NCBI GenBank assembly: GCA_010015675.1
Contig: ML976993.1
Location: 55,846-119,845, forward strand
Length of the DNA: 64,000 nt
Direction: 5' to 3'
From: Byssothecium circinans
Lineage: Eukaryota > Ascomycota > Dothideomycetes > Pleosporales > Massarinaceae
The notes under the pieces: model-generated
Told to the model about the DNA's origin: nothing
Databases searched by the model: none
Seen by the model: only the letters and a program-made list of their open reading frames with translations
In this document: positions 1 through 14,600 of the stretch, piece after piece
Layout: the number at the start of each line of letters is the position of its first letter
Position numbering within the stretch: position 1 is the first letter of the stretch
Translations under genes and position numbers: made by a program

Positions 1-113
1 ATGTGTACAGAGTGGCAATTGTAACTAGGTTGAGGCAATTACATTGATTTTCTGAAGGGTGGCCGATTTTTGGTGGGTGATTCGGAACCCCGGGTGATTC
101 GTATCGGGGGCGA

Positions 114-230
114 CTAGCTTAATAGTATAGCTGTCTCCGTAGAGCTTTACATTACGTAAATAATTATTACTAAGGAAAGTGGCTAGCTTAATAGGGTAGC
201 TGTCCTAATGGTCTTTTACGTTAGAGTAAA
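114..230. repeat. Imperfect direct repeat, two copies, each with a hairpin
   Basis: The 12-mer CTAGCTTAATAG occurs at 114-125 and 183-194. Each copy is followed by an almost identical TAGCTGTC stretch and then by an inverted TTTAC/GTAAA pair (146-160 and 215-230). The period is 69 bp. Just left of it GGGTGATTCG is repeated at 75-84 and 92-101. The flanks are AT-rich compared with the neighbouring genes. This looks like the remnant of a small non-coding repeat or transposon end. No open reading frame or target-site duplication is visible, so the family cannot be named. Confidence 0.5.
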
Positions 231-331
231 GCCGCTCCGTCCCGCCAGGCCCCAGGCGACGCGCTGTCACGTGCCATCCATATACCTCCCCAAAAGCTCC
301 GCCCTAATCTTTGCCTTCAGAGCCTCAACTT

Positions 332-1643
332 TCATTTCCGTCTTCTCCACCTGAATTTCATAGCCCCAAGTTCCTTCGACAATGCTTGCTCAGCCTCAAA
401 AAGCGCCCTCAACCTCAACGTGCTGAAAGGGGTAGGGCTAGAGGCAGCATTTGATCTCGGAATAGGTTGTTGCTGGCGCATCGGCACAGGCTGTTTGTTT
501 GGAGATGGTCTTCGCTCTGTCAATGGCTTCGGAGGTGGTAGTCTCACTGTCGAACGTTTCCTCTGCGGCTTGCACTCAGGCTCGTCATCGAAGGGAATGA
601 ATACTGGATCCAATCTGGTATTCACCTCAAGCATATCCCTGAGAGTTACGTCGCTACCAGGCCTCCCGGTAATGGTTTTTGGTACAGAGGCTTGAGGGGA
701 GACAGGAGGAAGCGTGTAAGATTGCCTTGCTCGAACGCGTTCATCCGGTGGAGAAAAAGCTGAACTGACACCGTGGGGAGGATTCGCCAGGTGAGGAGGA
801 CTTTCCAGGTGAGGAGGATTTATGAGTTGAGTCTCGGAGAATCGTTGGCGCAGGTACGGAAGCTTTGCAAGCGGAAAAGTTACCCAAGGATCGTCAAGCC
901 TGTCCCGTTTCCTCGCCCGGATATCGACTCCTCGATTGCAACCCTCATCACCCCCCTCAACTTCACTCGCCCGCCTCTTCAAAGCCCTGTTCTCGCAGCC
1001 GTTCCCTCTCCGGTTGCTGCTCAACCACACCCTCATCAGACACCACCGACTCTCTAGCCCCACCCACAATCCCTTCAGGTACCGTCTTCCGGCTCTCCCT
1101 ATTTCCCCCGACCCCCGTATCCCCATAACCCCCCTCCCCCAGCGCCCCCAACGCCCCCACAAAATACCTCCGTATAACACCGGGTACAACGAATCCCTCC
1201 CCGCCACCCCTCTCAACCACACCCGCCAAAAAATACCAATACGCCAAACTCTTCAACCACCCCCTCCTCTTATCCCGCCACGCCTTCTCCCCGCACCCAC
1301 AAACACTCGTTCTCTCCCACAGCCTGCGAAACGGCTGCACCACATCCCGCTCACCCAGATCCTCGAGTTTCGCTCTCTGTAACTCCGAGTCGGATTCTCC
1401 GCCGAGGATGAGGATGCTGGGACCGTGGTCTTTTCCGTGAGTGGTGCCGAGGGCGATCCAGATGGGTTTGTTGTGGAGGGTGCCGAGGAGGAGCTTGTAG
1501 GGGTGTTCGGTGGGGAAACGCGTTTGGGGGTTGAGTGTTTGGGAGGAGAGCGGGGGGAGGGCGGTGAGATGGGCGAGGAGGTTGCGGGATGCGATGGAGG
1601 TTTTGAGGCTTTGGAGCTCGGTGTTTGCTTGGCTTGAGGACAT
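332..1643 (-). CDS. Unrecognised coiled-coil protein, frame change inside
   Basis: I do not recognise this gene. The 5' part reads from the ATG at 1643 and starts MSSSQANTELQSLKTSIASR. The 3' part, ending at 332, lies in another frame and holds a basic stretch, proline-rich text with NPPHL/SPPHL/NPPHG repeats, and a basic end (KFRWRRRK). The two frames overlap at about 963-1222. Near 985 the first frame reads ERERLRE and the second reads ENRALKRRASEVEGG, and together these look like one continuous heptad coil. A 1-2 nt indel near 985 or an unrecognised intron would join them. The exact structure is unresolved. It converges on nothing to the left and lies 1 kb from the 3' end of the dynein gene. 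No function is proposed. Confidence 0.4.
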
Positions 1644-2654
1644 GGTGCTGCCTGTGTTGATGGGGCTTCTTGATAGCTTGCTGGTTGATTCAAGTGTCTC
1701 GCGTTTTGTGTTGGTGAGACGAGTGTAGAGGTCTCGGTAGGAGCTGAAGGTGAAAAAGACGAGAAGGCCGTTGTTGATTGGGATTGGTTAGTAGGGATCT
1801 CTGACCGACATGTTGGTACGGAAGTAAGAGAAATTATCGACGGGACGAAACGTACATGCACCTTCACCAGCCCCTCTCACTTTAATTGGCTCGGATACTA
1901 TGATCTATTAAAGCGCGTCCCTTCTCCCCTCCCCTCGCGGAAGCATAAATCTCAGGAAATAAGCCAACGACCGTACTCCGTAAAACTTAGTTAAAGGTAG
2001 TTCAGTCCTTAAAACTTTTCCCTATTTGTTAAGCTTCACTGGTAATATAATTTTTGATAGCTTCTTTCCTGAGTTTGTCTTTCTGCGAGAGCCCCTCCTC
2101 ATATCAACTAAATCCACTCACTTGGAGAAACCATCAACCCCGTCCTCAGAATCCACTTTTCCACTCTATCTACTCCCGTTCCACCTTATTCAACAATGAC
2201 CGTATAGACCGCCATCCCTCCAGCTGCGCTTCTACCTAGGTACAGCCACTATCACATCTCTCGCCAAATCCAAGACTCAAACCTTGTATATAAACTCTGT
2301 ATTACAATCTAAACATATTACACTCTCAAGCAAGAACAAAAAATTATGCACAAATTCTGATCAAATGAGAAAAGAAAAACAGACAAGAGATGGGTATATC
2401 TGCAGCTAGCGCAAAACCCGCACCCCTGGCACCACTAAAAAAGAGAGAATACACCGCTCAAAACGCCTATATCCCATGCAAAATATGCAGATATCAGACT
2501 GAATGACGTCCCATCCATCCATGAAAAAGATCCGCATACGCCTCTGACCCGCCCTACAAAAACCTCCATAGAGGTGAAGAAAAAACCGACAAATGGAAAA
2601 GGTGCTCTCATAGCGCGCAACGAGTGTGGTGACATGCTTCCATGCTTTACCCTC
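1644..2654. other. Intergenic, no gene seen
   Basis: This interval lies between the start of the unrecognised coiled-coil gene and the 3' end of the dynein gene. It should hold the first gene's promoter on its left and the dynein 3' UTR on its right. I see only short open frames without coding character. A CTACCTAGGTA motif sits near 2232. Confidence 0.5.
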
Positions 2655-5600
2655 TCAATCTGAAATCGCCTCGGCGATATCCAGCATAGCCAAGACCTTC
2701 CCTAACTGCCCACACATCTCCTTCGCATACCCGACAAGCAACAACTTCTCCGCATTCGCTGGCAGACCAAGGTAGGTAGGCGGCTCGCGTTCCGGCAAGT
2801 CGTTAACGAACTTCATGAAGTCCTTCCAGCCCGTGCCTGACGGAAGCACGAGACCGGAACTATGTTCCGTATCCTTGACAATCTTGAAGTCGTCTTCAAA
2901 GGCAAGGGGTGTCATGCATTGCTCAACAATAGAAGCAAGAGTGCGATAGTCGGCTTCATCATCGATCTTGCCGCCATACATTTCGGTGATGAGCGTGCGG
3001 ATCATCTCCCAGGGGATCTTGGTGGGAGCAACATTGGAGCGGCCTTGGGCGACGTGATCAATCCAGGTGTCGATTATGAAACTGCAGCATTCGTACTAGT
3101 ATTTGTTAGCAGGTGATTCAAGCATATTGCATCGTCTGAAGAACTTACATCGCTGTCATTGAACTCCCAGAAGCCCTTCCATCCTAGGCTAGGCGCATAT
3201 CGCAGACGCTCCTGCACGACCGCATGGAGGAAGGACAGGCAAAGGTACACACGAGCCTTCTCAACCGGCTGCTTGTTGGCCTTCTCCGAAAGAGAAGCTA
3301 ACGAATCCTTCATGTTGGCACGGATACCGGCTGGCTGTTCGTAGGAAAGAACACGCGAGGCGCGAAGGAGATTGACGGGGATCTTCGGGCTAGATTCCAT
3401 GGACAAGAAGAGACGGAAGTCAGGGTTAGGTTTGAGAGCCTCGAGCCTCTTCTCCAGCGACTGAAGCCATTCTGGCGCCAAGTGGACGTTCTTGACTAGG
3501 ACCCAGTTACCAGTCGTCGCAGCGTTGTTGATGGCTTTGTTGGCAGTGCTGGCACCTTCGGAAGAACCCATGGCAATGTTGGTGCAGGTGACACGCTCCC
3601 TCTCGACAAGACTGTCCACCTTGTAGCTGGCATCGAAACCAGGGCTTGAGCTGAGAGAAATAGGTGTGACTGCGTTCACTTGCTTGACGATATCACCTAG
3701 GTCGCCACTGGCTTCTAGTAGATCCTTGCCGAGCACAACTGTAACGAAGCGCTCAACAGCAGGAACGAAGCGGTCGACACGGAAGAGCTTGACCAGTATA
3801 AGCGATCGAAGGTGTTGATCAAACTTGTTCACATCTTCTGGCCACTCGATCGGCACATGGCGCTCTCCGAACTCTTCTGTGAGGAACTGATCCCAGGCGT
3901 TCTCATCAATTTTCTCGATTTCACCCTTGAGAATCGGTACTTTGGCAGCACGAGCCATGGCTTCGTTCTTGCGCTCGGGCTGAGTGGAGACATCAACACC
4001 CTCAAGATCGTTGTCGAGAATAGTGTCAATAAGAGTCTTGTCCATCTTGTAGGGCGCGGCTTGCACAAGAAGCATCGCAAGCGTGACACGATCCTTTTGG
4101 AGTAGCGAGAGGGAAGTACGACGATAAGTATCGACGAATAGGTCCGTGATGATTTGATCGATACGAGCCGCATTTCCAGAGATGCCTGAGTTCTTCACAA
4201 TGAGCAGCACAGTTTCGAAGATCTGCGTGAAGTACTGTAGCGAGAACTGGTAGAAGTGGTTGAGGTGGTGCAGTTGCTCTAGTACCGCAAAGATGGCTGA
4301 GCAAGAACGAGCGACGACCGTGTACTCTTTGGTGATGTTATCGACCTCAGTCATGACACCAGCCGTCTCCGAAACCTTGGCCGAGATCTCTGCAGCTTCC
4401 TTCTTGAGCGTCTCCAGTGTCTCAATGACGCGGTCGTCGTCGAGAATGTTTCCGCGAGACTCGTTGAGAGCTTGCAGCAGGCGCTTCTCAAGTTGGCGGA
4501 GATGGACGCTAAACTCTCCCTGCATCTTGATGAGGTTGGATCGACGCTCATCAACATCGGGCCTCTCAGACTTGAGCACCTCATTGAGGGTTTGAGTCTG
4601 TAAACTGCTCTGCGTGACCGTAAAGTTGACGAAAGTGGTACGCGAGCAAATGTCGGGAGCGAAGTTGGCCGAAGGGTCACGTGTAGAAAGGTAAAGTCGG
4701 AAGGTCGGCGAGAAATCGATCTCTTGCTTGCCAAGTTGGATGAGCACACGGCCTCCGGTCTTCTGGTACTCCTTATTGAGGACGTGATTAAGGATAGGGT
4801 CCAGATACTCCGCATCTTGGATGAGGATTGGGTTACCGAAACGCAGAGAACTCTCAAGCTGCTTCGTGAATGAATCGTCCAAAAAGCTCGTGACTGTAAG
4901 TCGGCGGTCCTTGCATTCGTTCTGTAAGAACTCTGCTGTCCTGCCAGATGGATCGATGATGAGTGGATATCGGTTGAAACGCTTGAGAATGATGGCGTTC
5001 TCAGTGCAGAGATCATCGACTGGCAGGCCATTGTGCTGCCAGGTAAGTCTCTCGTCGGCAGTGGAGAGGTATTCCGTGAACGGATTGGGCGTCTTGTACG
5101 TGATGCCCGACAACGACAAGTGATGCAACCAGTCCTCCATCATCATTTTCCTGTACTGCTGATCGTAATAACCGCTGTATGCGATGAAAGCGGCCGCGAC
5201 AATGACGTCGCCGACAATGGTACCAATCTGAGAATCGAACGAGCGGCTGCTCTCCTCCCATCGAACTCGCTCAGAGGAAAGACTGTCAAGAAGCTTCAAG
5301 CTTCGTGTGACCTTTGATTCAACTGTCGACATCTCCGCCTTGATAGCCTGTGTCTCACTGATCAGAGCCGCATACTCGGTCTTGTATTGCCCAATGCTGT
5401 CCTCCAAATTCTTGATCAACTCCTCAGTCTCCCTCGCCTCATCCTTGGTCGTCTGCGCAGCTGATTCCAAGTCTTCCACCTCTTGTCGTAGTGGACCGAT
5501 ACGGTCTAAAATATCGGAGTATTGTACATGTGCCGTCACCCACTGTACAAGGGGACCACAGGCCTTGGAAGCACGGTTAACCTTCTCGACAGTGAATTCT

Positions 5601-8600
5601 TCCCTGGAGAGATACTCATTCTGCATCTTCCTACGGTGCAACGCAGTCATCTGTTTCGCGTTGTCAAAGTTCACGATGCTTGAAATGAAATCGTCACGCC
5701 TGATGATGGATTGAATCGTCTTCCAGCTGTCAACCTTGTGACCCAGAATGGTACAAACGGCCTCCAACGCCAGCTTGACACCAGTGGGAGGGTTACCCAT
5801 AGATCGAACTTCGGTGAGATGCTGCTTTTTGATGTTTTGCACACTCTTCTGGGCTTCCTCTACAGCCGGTTCGGCCGCTGCCAAGTCGTTCATGACCACC
5901 GCTTGTCGCTTCTTAATCTCTTCGTCATCCTTGGCGAGTTTAGCCTGAATCTGAATCGAGCTCGTCTTCTTCTGCTCTGCCTCGCGTTGATCCGCAACCA
6001 TATGCTGCAGTTTAGTGTTCGCTTCGGCATCCTTCTTTTCCAGCTGCGTCTTTTTCTGAGCCAAGCTCACTCGTAACTCTTGCACCTTGTCGACCGTCTC
6101 GTGAAGCTTCTCCAAACCGACGTTAAGATGGCGTTGCTGTTCCTCCAAATCCTCGCGCTTCTCATTGTAAAGCTTGACATACTGCGCGACGAAGTCCAAG
6201 AAGTGGCGAGGCGTGAGGTATGTCTTCTTGTTTTGTTGTTTCATGAGCCTGTTGTTGAAGGTATGCAGCGAGTGATGGATGTAGACCATGGCATTGACCA
6301 CACTCTCGCGATGAGAAGGTGGCAGATTGAGACCACGGTAAGCCACAGGAATGCTGTCGGGTGCAATGTAGTTGGGTCGGTCCAAGTCAACAGACTGAGT
6401 GAGCTCTGAGCCGACTTGGTAGAGGGCTTGATCGGACCAATCGCCAAACCAATTGAGGACGCAACGATTGAACAACGCCGGACTGGTGGCTGCCTTCGAC
6501 GATAGACCTTCCTCGGGCGGGTTCATCGTGAAGACGACGTGCAGGTTTTTGACGATCTGCTCCGTGAACCACTTGTAGAGTTCCTCTTGTGAGTCAAGAA
6601 TGGTGCCTTGTCGCTGGGCGCCTTCCTTGATTGCCGTCATGAGAGCTGCGTATTCGTCACCTTCAAAAAGACCTGGCACTTCAGCGTTGGCAAGCAGGGT
6701 GTTCATGCGCTCAAGGAAACCAGAGTCAAGCACGTTGGCTTCGTCCATGATGAAACAGATCTTTTCGCCCTTACAACCACATCGCCGAAGTACATTTCGC
6801 AAATCCTCGTCGAAGTCCTCTCCAGAGTACTTGCCATGAACTTTGATTTGGTAGACCTTCAGACCATTCATCCAGGCGACGAAGCGCGATAGTGTCGTCT
6901 TTCCGGAACCGCTGACACCAATCAGAATGAGATGACCCTGTGGTTGACGGAAGACGCGATCGATGCGAAGGACGTGCTCCAAGACATCATTGAAAAGGAT
7001 CAAAGGAACATCGACCTCTTCCTCACAGAAAGTCTTGAGACGCGCCTTTACGAAGTCGCGTAGCTGATCGCGCTCTACTGGCACGTAGTTCTTCGAAAGC
7101 CAGTTGGAGTATAGGATCGGGCCGCTGAGGGCTTTCTCTTCATCGATGGTGGGGAAATGCTCCATTGCCACGCGGTGTACACATTCCTCTGTCCACGTGC
7201 GCTCCTCTTCGGCGATGAGACGATCCTGGAATAGGCGAAGAGCTTCATGTGCCCAGATGCGAACGAGACCTTCCACTGACAGAGTTTCAAGCGGTCGCAA
7301 AGCCTCATAGACACCACGAACCCATCGCGTCAACTCACGAGGGGAGTAGACATAGTGTGGTTGAATATCCGGGGTGAACCTCTTCTGCGATTCCGTATAT
7401 AGCTGCACCATGGCCTTGGTTAACGCATCCGAGTAGCCGCGCAATGTCGGGATGATCTTGAGAACAGCACTGTTGAACGTGCCATAGATCTGGTGTAGCG
7501 ATTGTTCACCAGGGTAGTCGACCATAATAAGGGGAGCGTGGCGCAAGAAACGAAGACCCATAGGCGTACGGCCTGCATCGGTAGGCGGGTTACAAGCACC
7601 AACGAACTGAATGCGGTCCAGGGTGACCCAAGTCTTGTCGGATGTCCTCCAGAAACCGTTCTGTTCAACCAGCTGGCGCAGGAAGGAGATGGCGCGCTGA
7701 GTGCCGTACTTGTCGGGTGCAGGCAAGTTGATTTCGTCGCAGAAGATGATGAGCCAGCGACCAACTTGTGTAGGCGTAAGCTGAACACCATTCAAAGTCT
7801 TCTTGTACTCGCAGTATTGCTCGAATGTCTTGATGAGCAGATCTGGAGTTGTGGCGCTGGAGAAATTGAGACCAACAACTTGCATGTTCGGCAGCTTGCG
7901 CAGTGCGCTGAATAGCGTCATGGTTTTACCGGATCCAGGAGGACCACAAAGCAATAGGGGCTTGTGCTCGGCGAGCCACGAGTAGAGAACATCTTCGTGA
8001 CGAACTGTGTCGAGAGTCGGGATAACAACGTCTGTCTGAATGATGGAGTGAGTGTTTACATCCATATTTGGAACCTGGTTTTGCCACATATCCCAGTCTG
8101 ACTTCTCAGGCTTGACATCAAAGTCGATTAGAGAGTTCGATTCGTTCAATGGCGGAAGCTCAACATCAGTAAGACCTGCGATGAGGTCCCCAAACTGCTT
8201 GCGATCCGTGAGAGGGCAGTCACCGACCAGAGCCCAGACTAAAGCAAGGAGCAGCTTCTTAGCCATGTAGACTTCCATCTTGTCGTCTTCCAAGGGGAAG
8301 TCCTGGTGCTGGACGTTGTACTCAAGCACATTGCGACAAGCTTTGTTAAGCAGAGAGAACAGTGTATTCAAAGCTCGAATATCTGTAAACTCCATGATAT
8401 GCCTGAACTTTTTAGCCATGCTGAGCGCCTTCTCGATGAAGCGATCTTGAGTAAGCTTGATGTGTAGGTATTCCGCGATAAGACTCTGGGTTGCGAGCGT
8501 CTTCTGCGACATCTGGCCTGGCGCAACTGAGTCATCCTCAATATCTTCGAAAGGAACGGCTTTGAGGTTATCGATGTAGTTCTTTATCATCATATGGACT

Positions 8601-11600
8601 TCCACAGTGTCGTCGCTGAACCAAACCATGCCGCAACGGGACACAGTGGCGAGGGTGGCGTACTTCAGGGTCTCGACTTCGAACATGATGCGAACATTCG
8701 GGGGCAGGTTGAGACGTTCACCGTTGGGTAGAGTCAGGAGCTTGTTGTCATCGAGAACGGAGTTCAAGTTCTCGACCCACTCAGGATCGACGTCGCCATC
8801 GAATACAATCCAGTGTCGCTTGCTGTCTTCACCACGAAGATTGTCGACAATCTTTCGCAGAATACTAGTGAAGAGACCGTCAGTCCATTCACGAGTGGTG
8901 CTATCCAAGCTTCCATATAGCATCTCCTTGGACATGACCTTGGGATCGATAACGTGGCAGACGCCTTCAACACCTTCTACAGTTTGAAGGGCAGCGAGTA
9001 AGGTTTTCCAAGCAGCAGATTTACCAGACCCTGATGAACCCACCATCATAACACCGTGATGCAGATTCTGGATTTGGTAAAGCTGAAGGATCTTCATCAT
9101 CCAATTGTCGGTGACTTCAAACTTGGACTCCGCTGCGGACTTGCGGATAGCGTCTTGAAGCTTGTCGAGGGGCGCCGGTACGTAGTCTACGCCAGGGAAT
9201 GCCTCTGCTTCGATACTCTTCATAGTCTCGGCATCGACGCGGATCAACTTGGGCGCTATGGTCTCGCGAAGACTCTGCACAATGATTTGAGGTTCCATGA
9301 CAGCTTCGTCAGCTTCAGACTGTAACGAGGCGACGCGAGCTCGTTTTAAACCGCCAGAGCTGACGAGCACGCTCTTCAAAGCACGAAGACCAAAGTCGTA
9401 ATGAGCTTGCTTTGACAGACCCGACGAACATTTGTCGAAAAACGGTACGACCTGCTTGGAGAGCTCCTTGGCTTGCGAGAAACCTTGCGAGTACAACATG
9501 ACTTCGGCAATGAGTTCCTTGTCAGGCTTGGACATGGCGACACTTCGGAAGAGCTTCTTCAAATTGTCGGGCAAGTTTGAACGACCAGCATATCCAGGGT
9601 TCATTGTGATGAAGATACCGGTGTTGCCATTGACCCGCAGTTGGCGACCGATAAGTTCAATCTGTGCCTTCTCATCCTCAGCGCCCTTGCGCAGACCAAG
9701 CTGAATGTTCTGCACTTGCTGAGAGACGGCAGATAGAATACGCTCCTCAAGACGATTGAACTCGTCGAAACAACCCCAGGCACCAACTTGGCAAATACCA
9801 AGGAAGATACGCCCCATGGCTTGAAAGTCGAAAGTGTCATCACAGCAGAAGACGAGCGTGAATCGACCAAGCTGGACACCGAGAGCTTTGACGGACTCTG
9901 TTTTTCCGGTACCGGCAGGACCGTACGGCGAACCACCGAGTCGCTGGCACATCGCTTGTGTGAGCGTGAGGAAGCATCGGTCGGTAAGCGGTGTTCGGAC
10001 GAGACGCTCTGCGACACCTAGGTATTCGTAGCCGTAATCGAGACTGGCATTTGCCATTCTGATCTTCAAACGCTGTAGAGGCTCGTTTCCAGGCTCATAG
10101 ACGTAGCGCATGCAAAGGAGCCACATGTGGTGAGTTGGCGAGCGTGCACCGACTTTCTGTAGCTTGTGGATGGTGTCGCGCTGGTGAACGAATTCTGTGA
10201 TAAGATGCTCGCACTTCTTTCGATGAGTGGGCTCAAGATCACCCAGAACAGCTGAGGCAAGCATCTTCAAAACATTCACCTGCTTGTCATATAGCTGCGG
10301 TAGGGAAGTGCCTTCTTCGCCGAGTGACTTTTCCACGGCATGTGTCCAGGCGATTTGCGTGCCGAGGACAACGACTTGGGCAGGGTACTTCATGATATAG
10401 GCGTCAAAGGCTTCTGCATCCATAACATCGGTCGCCATGAGTTGTTCGTACTCTTGAAAGGCCTCGTAAGTTAGTTCAGCTAGTGTCGTTTTCATGTTGA
10501 GCTCCAACGCTCCAAGCCACTCGTTGATCCGTGGTGTCTTGATCAAAGAGACATCCTTTCGAAGCAACACCTCTTCACCTTCCTTGGACGTGAAACCCTT
10601 GATGATGCCGTCTTCATCAGTTATGAGGCCTGAGATACCAGCGAACATTTTCCTCAGATGCTTTGCAATGCGAAGAGTGTCGTTGCTGTTACCGATGATT
10701 TCGAGCAAATCTTCGTCACCAACAAAGTAGAATCGGGGGAAGGAGACACGTTCACGCTCGAGGTACTCTCCGAGAGCCTTCTGGATCTTGTTCAAAAGAT
10801 CGGCGAGGCGTTCAAGCGACTTCTGCACACCGGAGATGTTGAGGACCTCAAGAACGAAGGGCTGGCGCGAAACCTTCTTCATGACCGACAGGAACTCTGA
10901 GTTGATATTCTGAAAACGAGACGACTCCATAGGGAGCAAGTGCTTGATGTCGGCATTGCCAGTAAACACACCCTCAAGGTAGACCCACTGGCGCTGAACG
11001 TCGATCCAGACATCGAAGAGCACATGCACTCGGTTAAGTTTGTCCTCCCATGAAGAGGCCTCTTCTTCGAACTCCTTGTAGTACGGCGAGTGCCTCATGG
11101 CTTGTAGAGAGTTGAGGTTCTCGCTGCACTTGGCAAAGAGGTCATCCCAGCCACGGATAAGGCGACACTTGTTCTGGTAATTGACAAGTTCGATCGCGTA
11201 GTTCTGCCACGTCTCGCGGACTTGCTTCAAGAATTCTTCAAGCGCCATTTCACCTTGGGCTTGAGTGATGACGTCGCGAATGGTTTTCTCGCTAGGACCA
11301 AGCTTGAGATCCCAGACATCACCTAGAGTCATGGAGATGGCTGAGTACCGCTTATGAGGCTTGAGGCTCTTGAAAATACGAACCCAATGACGCTCTCGTA
11401 CAGCATCCGATCGCAGTTCGCTAAGAATTGCGTTCTCCTTGAGCAATTGCTTGAGCATGTTCTGGACGTATTCAAAAGCCTGGTATTGTCGCATCCGGCT
11501 GGGCATATCCTTGGTCATCTTGAGGAGGCTATCGATATTTCCGCGCAGTTTACGCGGCTGAATACTTGTCCACAAGGTTTCTCGAAGTTCGTCAACGGCC

Positions 11601-14600
11601 TTCCAGATCGTAGCAAGAGAGGACCAGACCGACTTGAAGTCTTGGACTTCCTCAAGGACGGCCGCAAGAGCGTTCTCAGGCGAGGCTGGCAGGTTGAGAG
11701 CGTCTTTGGCCTTCGCCAGGTTTTCGGATTCGAGTTGGAGTTGATTGAGCTTCAGATCGAATTTGCCGAGGATGTTTGCAGCTTCCTCAGGGCGAATGTG
11801 TCCGGCCACAGGCTTCTCTTCAGCCCACTCTGCGGTGATTTCGGCGACTTTCTGGTTAACAACCCTGTCTTCGGCACTGATCTTGGCTTTGAGGGCGTCC
11901 TCTTGGTCCTTCGCAATCTTAGACTTCCGCTCTAGGACGTCGTTAAGCGCCTGCCATTCGTGGTCAATTTGCTCTATATCCAGCCAGTCTTGTGGGAACG
12001 AAAAGCGCTGTCGATCCAAAGTCGACTGTCCTTGACGGAAAGATTCAACTTCGGGCTCCCACTCGATGACCTTCCTCTTACACTGCTGTACTACAGTGAT
12101 GAATGAGACGGCATGCGCGGTAGAGGATGCCTCCAGTGTCTGCAGCTCCAGGTCCTTACGTGCTTTCTTGATTTGAGTAAAGACTTCTGCCATACGCTGG
12201 CCGAGCCGGCTGGCGAATTTGACGAGTATCTCTTGTTGCCATTGATCGTACTTGGCATTGACCTTGTTCTGAACCTGCTCGTAGTCCACCGTGACATAGC
12301 CAAAGTGGCGGTTAATGTCAGAGGTGTCGAAGGTGCTACGCGTTTTCCGAATTTCCTGGAGTAATTGGAGCCAGCGCGATAGGTCTTCGCCGAGGACCTT
12401 GTAGACATCATCGGATTGCAGATCCCACAGAGACTGAAATTGTAACCATGCATCGACATACTCAGAAATGTCATGGAGCTTGCTTTCGACCGCACCGTAC
12501 ACCTCCATCAAGGCATCAGTGCATCGGCTTGGTAGGTAGGAAAATTGGTTGGTCGAAGTGTCATCCGTCGCATTCAGTCGCATTTCATATCGCGAAGCCT
12601 TGACCTTCTGCAGGGTGCAAATGACTGCAAGCCATTGCTGGAGTTGCTCCAGCCAGCTCGCACGGGCGTATTCGACTGGCGGGTTGAGATAAATGACTTG
12701 ATTGCGCATTGTGATCTCTAGTGTGAGTCGTGAAAGCGTAGGTTTCTCTTCTACGGACTCCGTCGGCGCCGGTTGGCTCATAGGCCGTCGAGTTTCTTCG
12801 CGGTCCTCGACATTAGTGAAGACGTCGATCCAAAGCGAGATGGCCCTGTTCAGACGAACAAGCAAAATGGCCTCAATGCGTGAGTTCATGCCTGCCACCC
12901 ACATGGCGAGATTAGCATAATTTTCCAGATTCAGCTGGTCAACGGAGCGCTGGATGATTTCCAGATTCTCCCGGAAGGCTTCAGTGGTGTAGGGACAAGT
13001 TTCCAGATCCTTTAGGGCTTTCTCGACCACCGCGTTGATGCCGACTAAAGTAGAGACTTTGTTCTGTAGGAGTGAAGTCGACGCAGCGAAGTCTCGAACG
13101 AACTGCACGTGTTTGCTCTCGCTTCGTACACTACCGGGTGCTCCAGCGGGAAACGTGGATTGGCGAATATGGAGGTCGTAAGCGTGGACAAAGGACTCCC
13201 ACTTGAGAGGCACACCTTTACCGACAAGTCCCTGCACATCGTTGGAGTAGCCGTTCAACAAGAGTGCGACTCCAGTCATCTCGCCTATCGATCGAACGGT
13301 CTGAGTGTAAGTACGAACACTCTCCATAAGGCTAACAGCGTATGGGTAGACTCGCTTGGCTTCTTTCGAGATGTTGTTGATGCCGTGAGGAACTTGGTAT
13401 CCACGCCATGTGAGATTTCGAACTTCTTTGAAAAGGGCTATGACCTGCGCATCGAAGTTGACGTGCAATTCGAGGATGTTGCCCGCTGCGCGATTCTTGC
13501 CAACCGAGAACAGCCGTCCAGAAATTGACAGTTTGCGACGCGCGACTTCTTGCAGCCATGATTCGAATATGGGCCGCGTGTCGAGTTTCTTCTTGAACAT
13601 GCTGCTCTCAGACTGAAGTTTCTGACCTTCTGCGTGTAGCGCCCAGTCTTTACCAAGAATGTCTTCGACTTTGCCCATGTAGTTCTCTAGCTGGGTTTCA
13701 ATCTGTCGGGCCCAAATGACCGCACCCGAAACGGGGGGGAAGTCGCGAAGCTGCGCCATTGCGTGGGCTTCCGAGTTTCCATACTGTCGCTTGAAGCGCT
13801 CATGTAGGGCTGAGATGTCCTGCTTGACATTTTCTATGAGCCGAGTCTGGTACTCAGAAATGGCTCCCCGAATCTTCGGCCGTACAAAAAGCGGATTGAA
13901 TTTGGAGAAGACGCGGAACATCTCGTTGGCGGTCTTGGCCGTACCGAGGCGATCCCGGAGCCGAGCAATGATGGAGTTCTCTACGCGAGAAGTGCGCTCG
14001 TTGTACTTTTGCTCGGCTTGCTCGAAGAGACGAGTCCCTTCTTGCGACACATCCAGTACGTTGACGTCCTTCAATACATCGTATGCCTTCTCCACCTCTT
14101 TCACAGCGTCAACATCGCCCATCTCCTCCACAATGACAGCCTCCTTAGTATCTCCGCCTTCACCTAGGGATGCAAGCGATGTCTGCGAGCCGAGTACATT
14201 TACGATTGTGCGCTGTAGCTGCTCATGGTTCTTTCGGAAAGTTGTGACGTATCGAAGGCGCTCTTCAGTCTGTCGATGACGGGCCGTAATCTTGATTGGG
14301 ATGAACTTCTCGTTTCTCCGCCTCGTTACCTCACGAGCAACATTCGTGAACTCCTTGATGTTCTCCTCCCATGTCCGCCATATGCTGTCGGCCACATCCA
14401 TGACAGCTTGGAACTCTGGAAAGTCCATGTGCATCAGTTCCTTGCCCATAACCAATCTATGCAGCTGTGCGTCGAGATCGCCGGAAATGGCTTCCACGAG
14501 AGGAAGTGCGCGGCTTACGGGGTACGGGCAAATGCGAAGCTTCTTGTTCATGTGGCTGAATATTTGTTGGATCGCTTCCTGCACCTTCCGCAGCGAAGTC

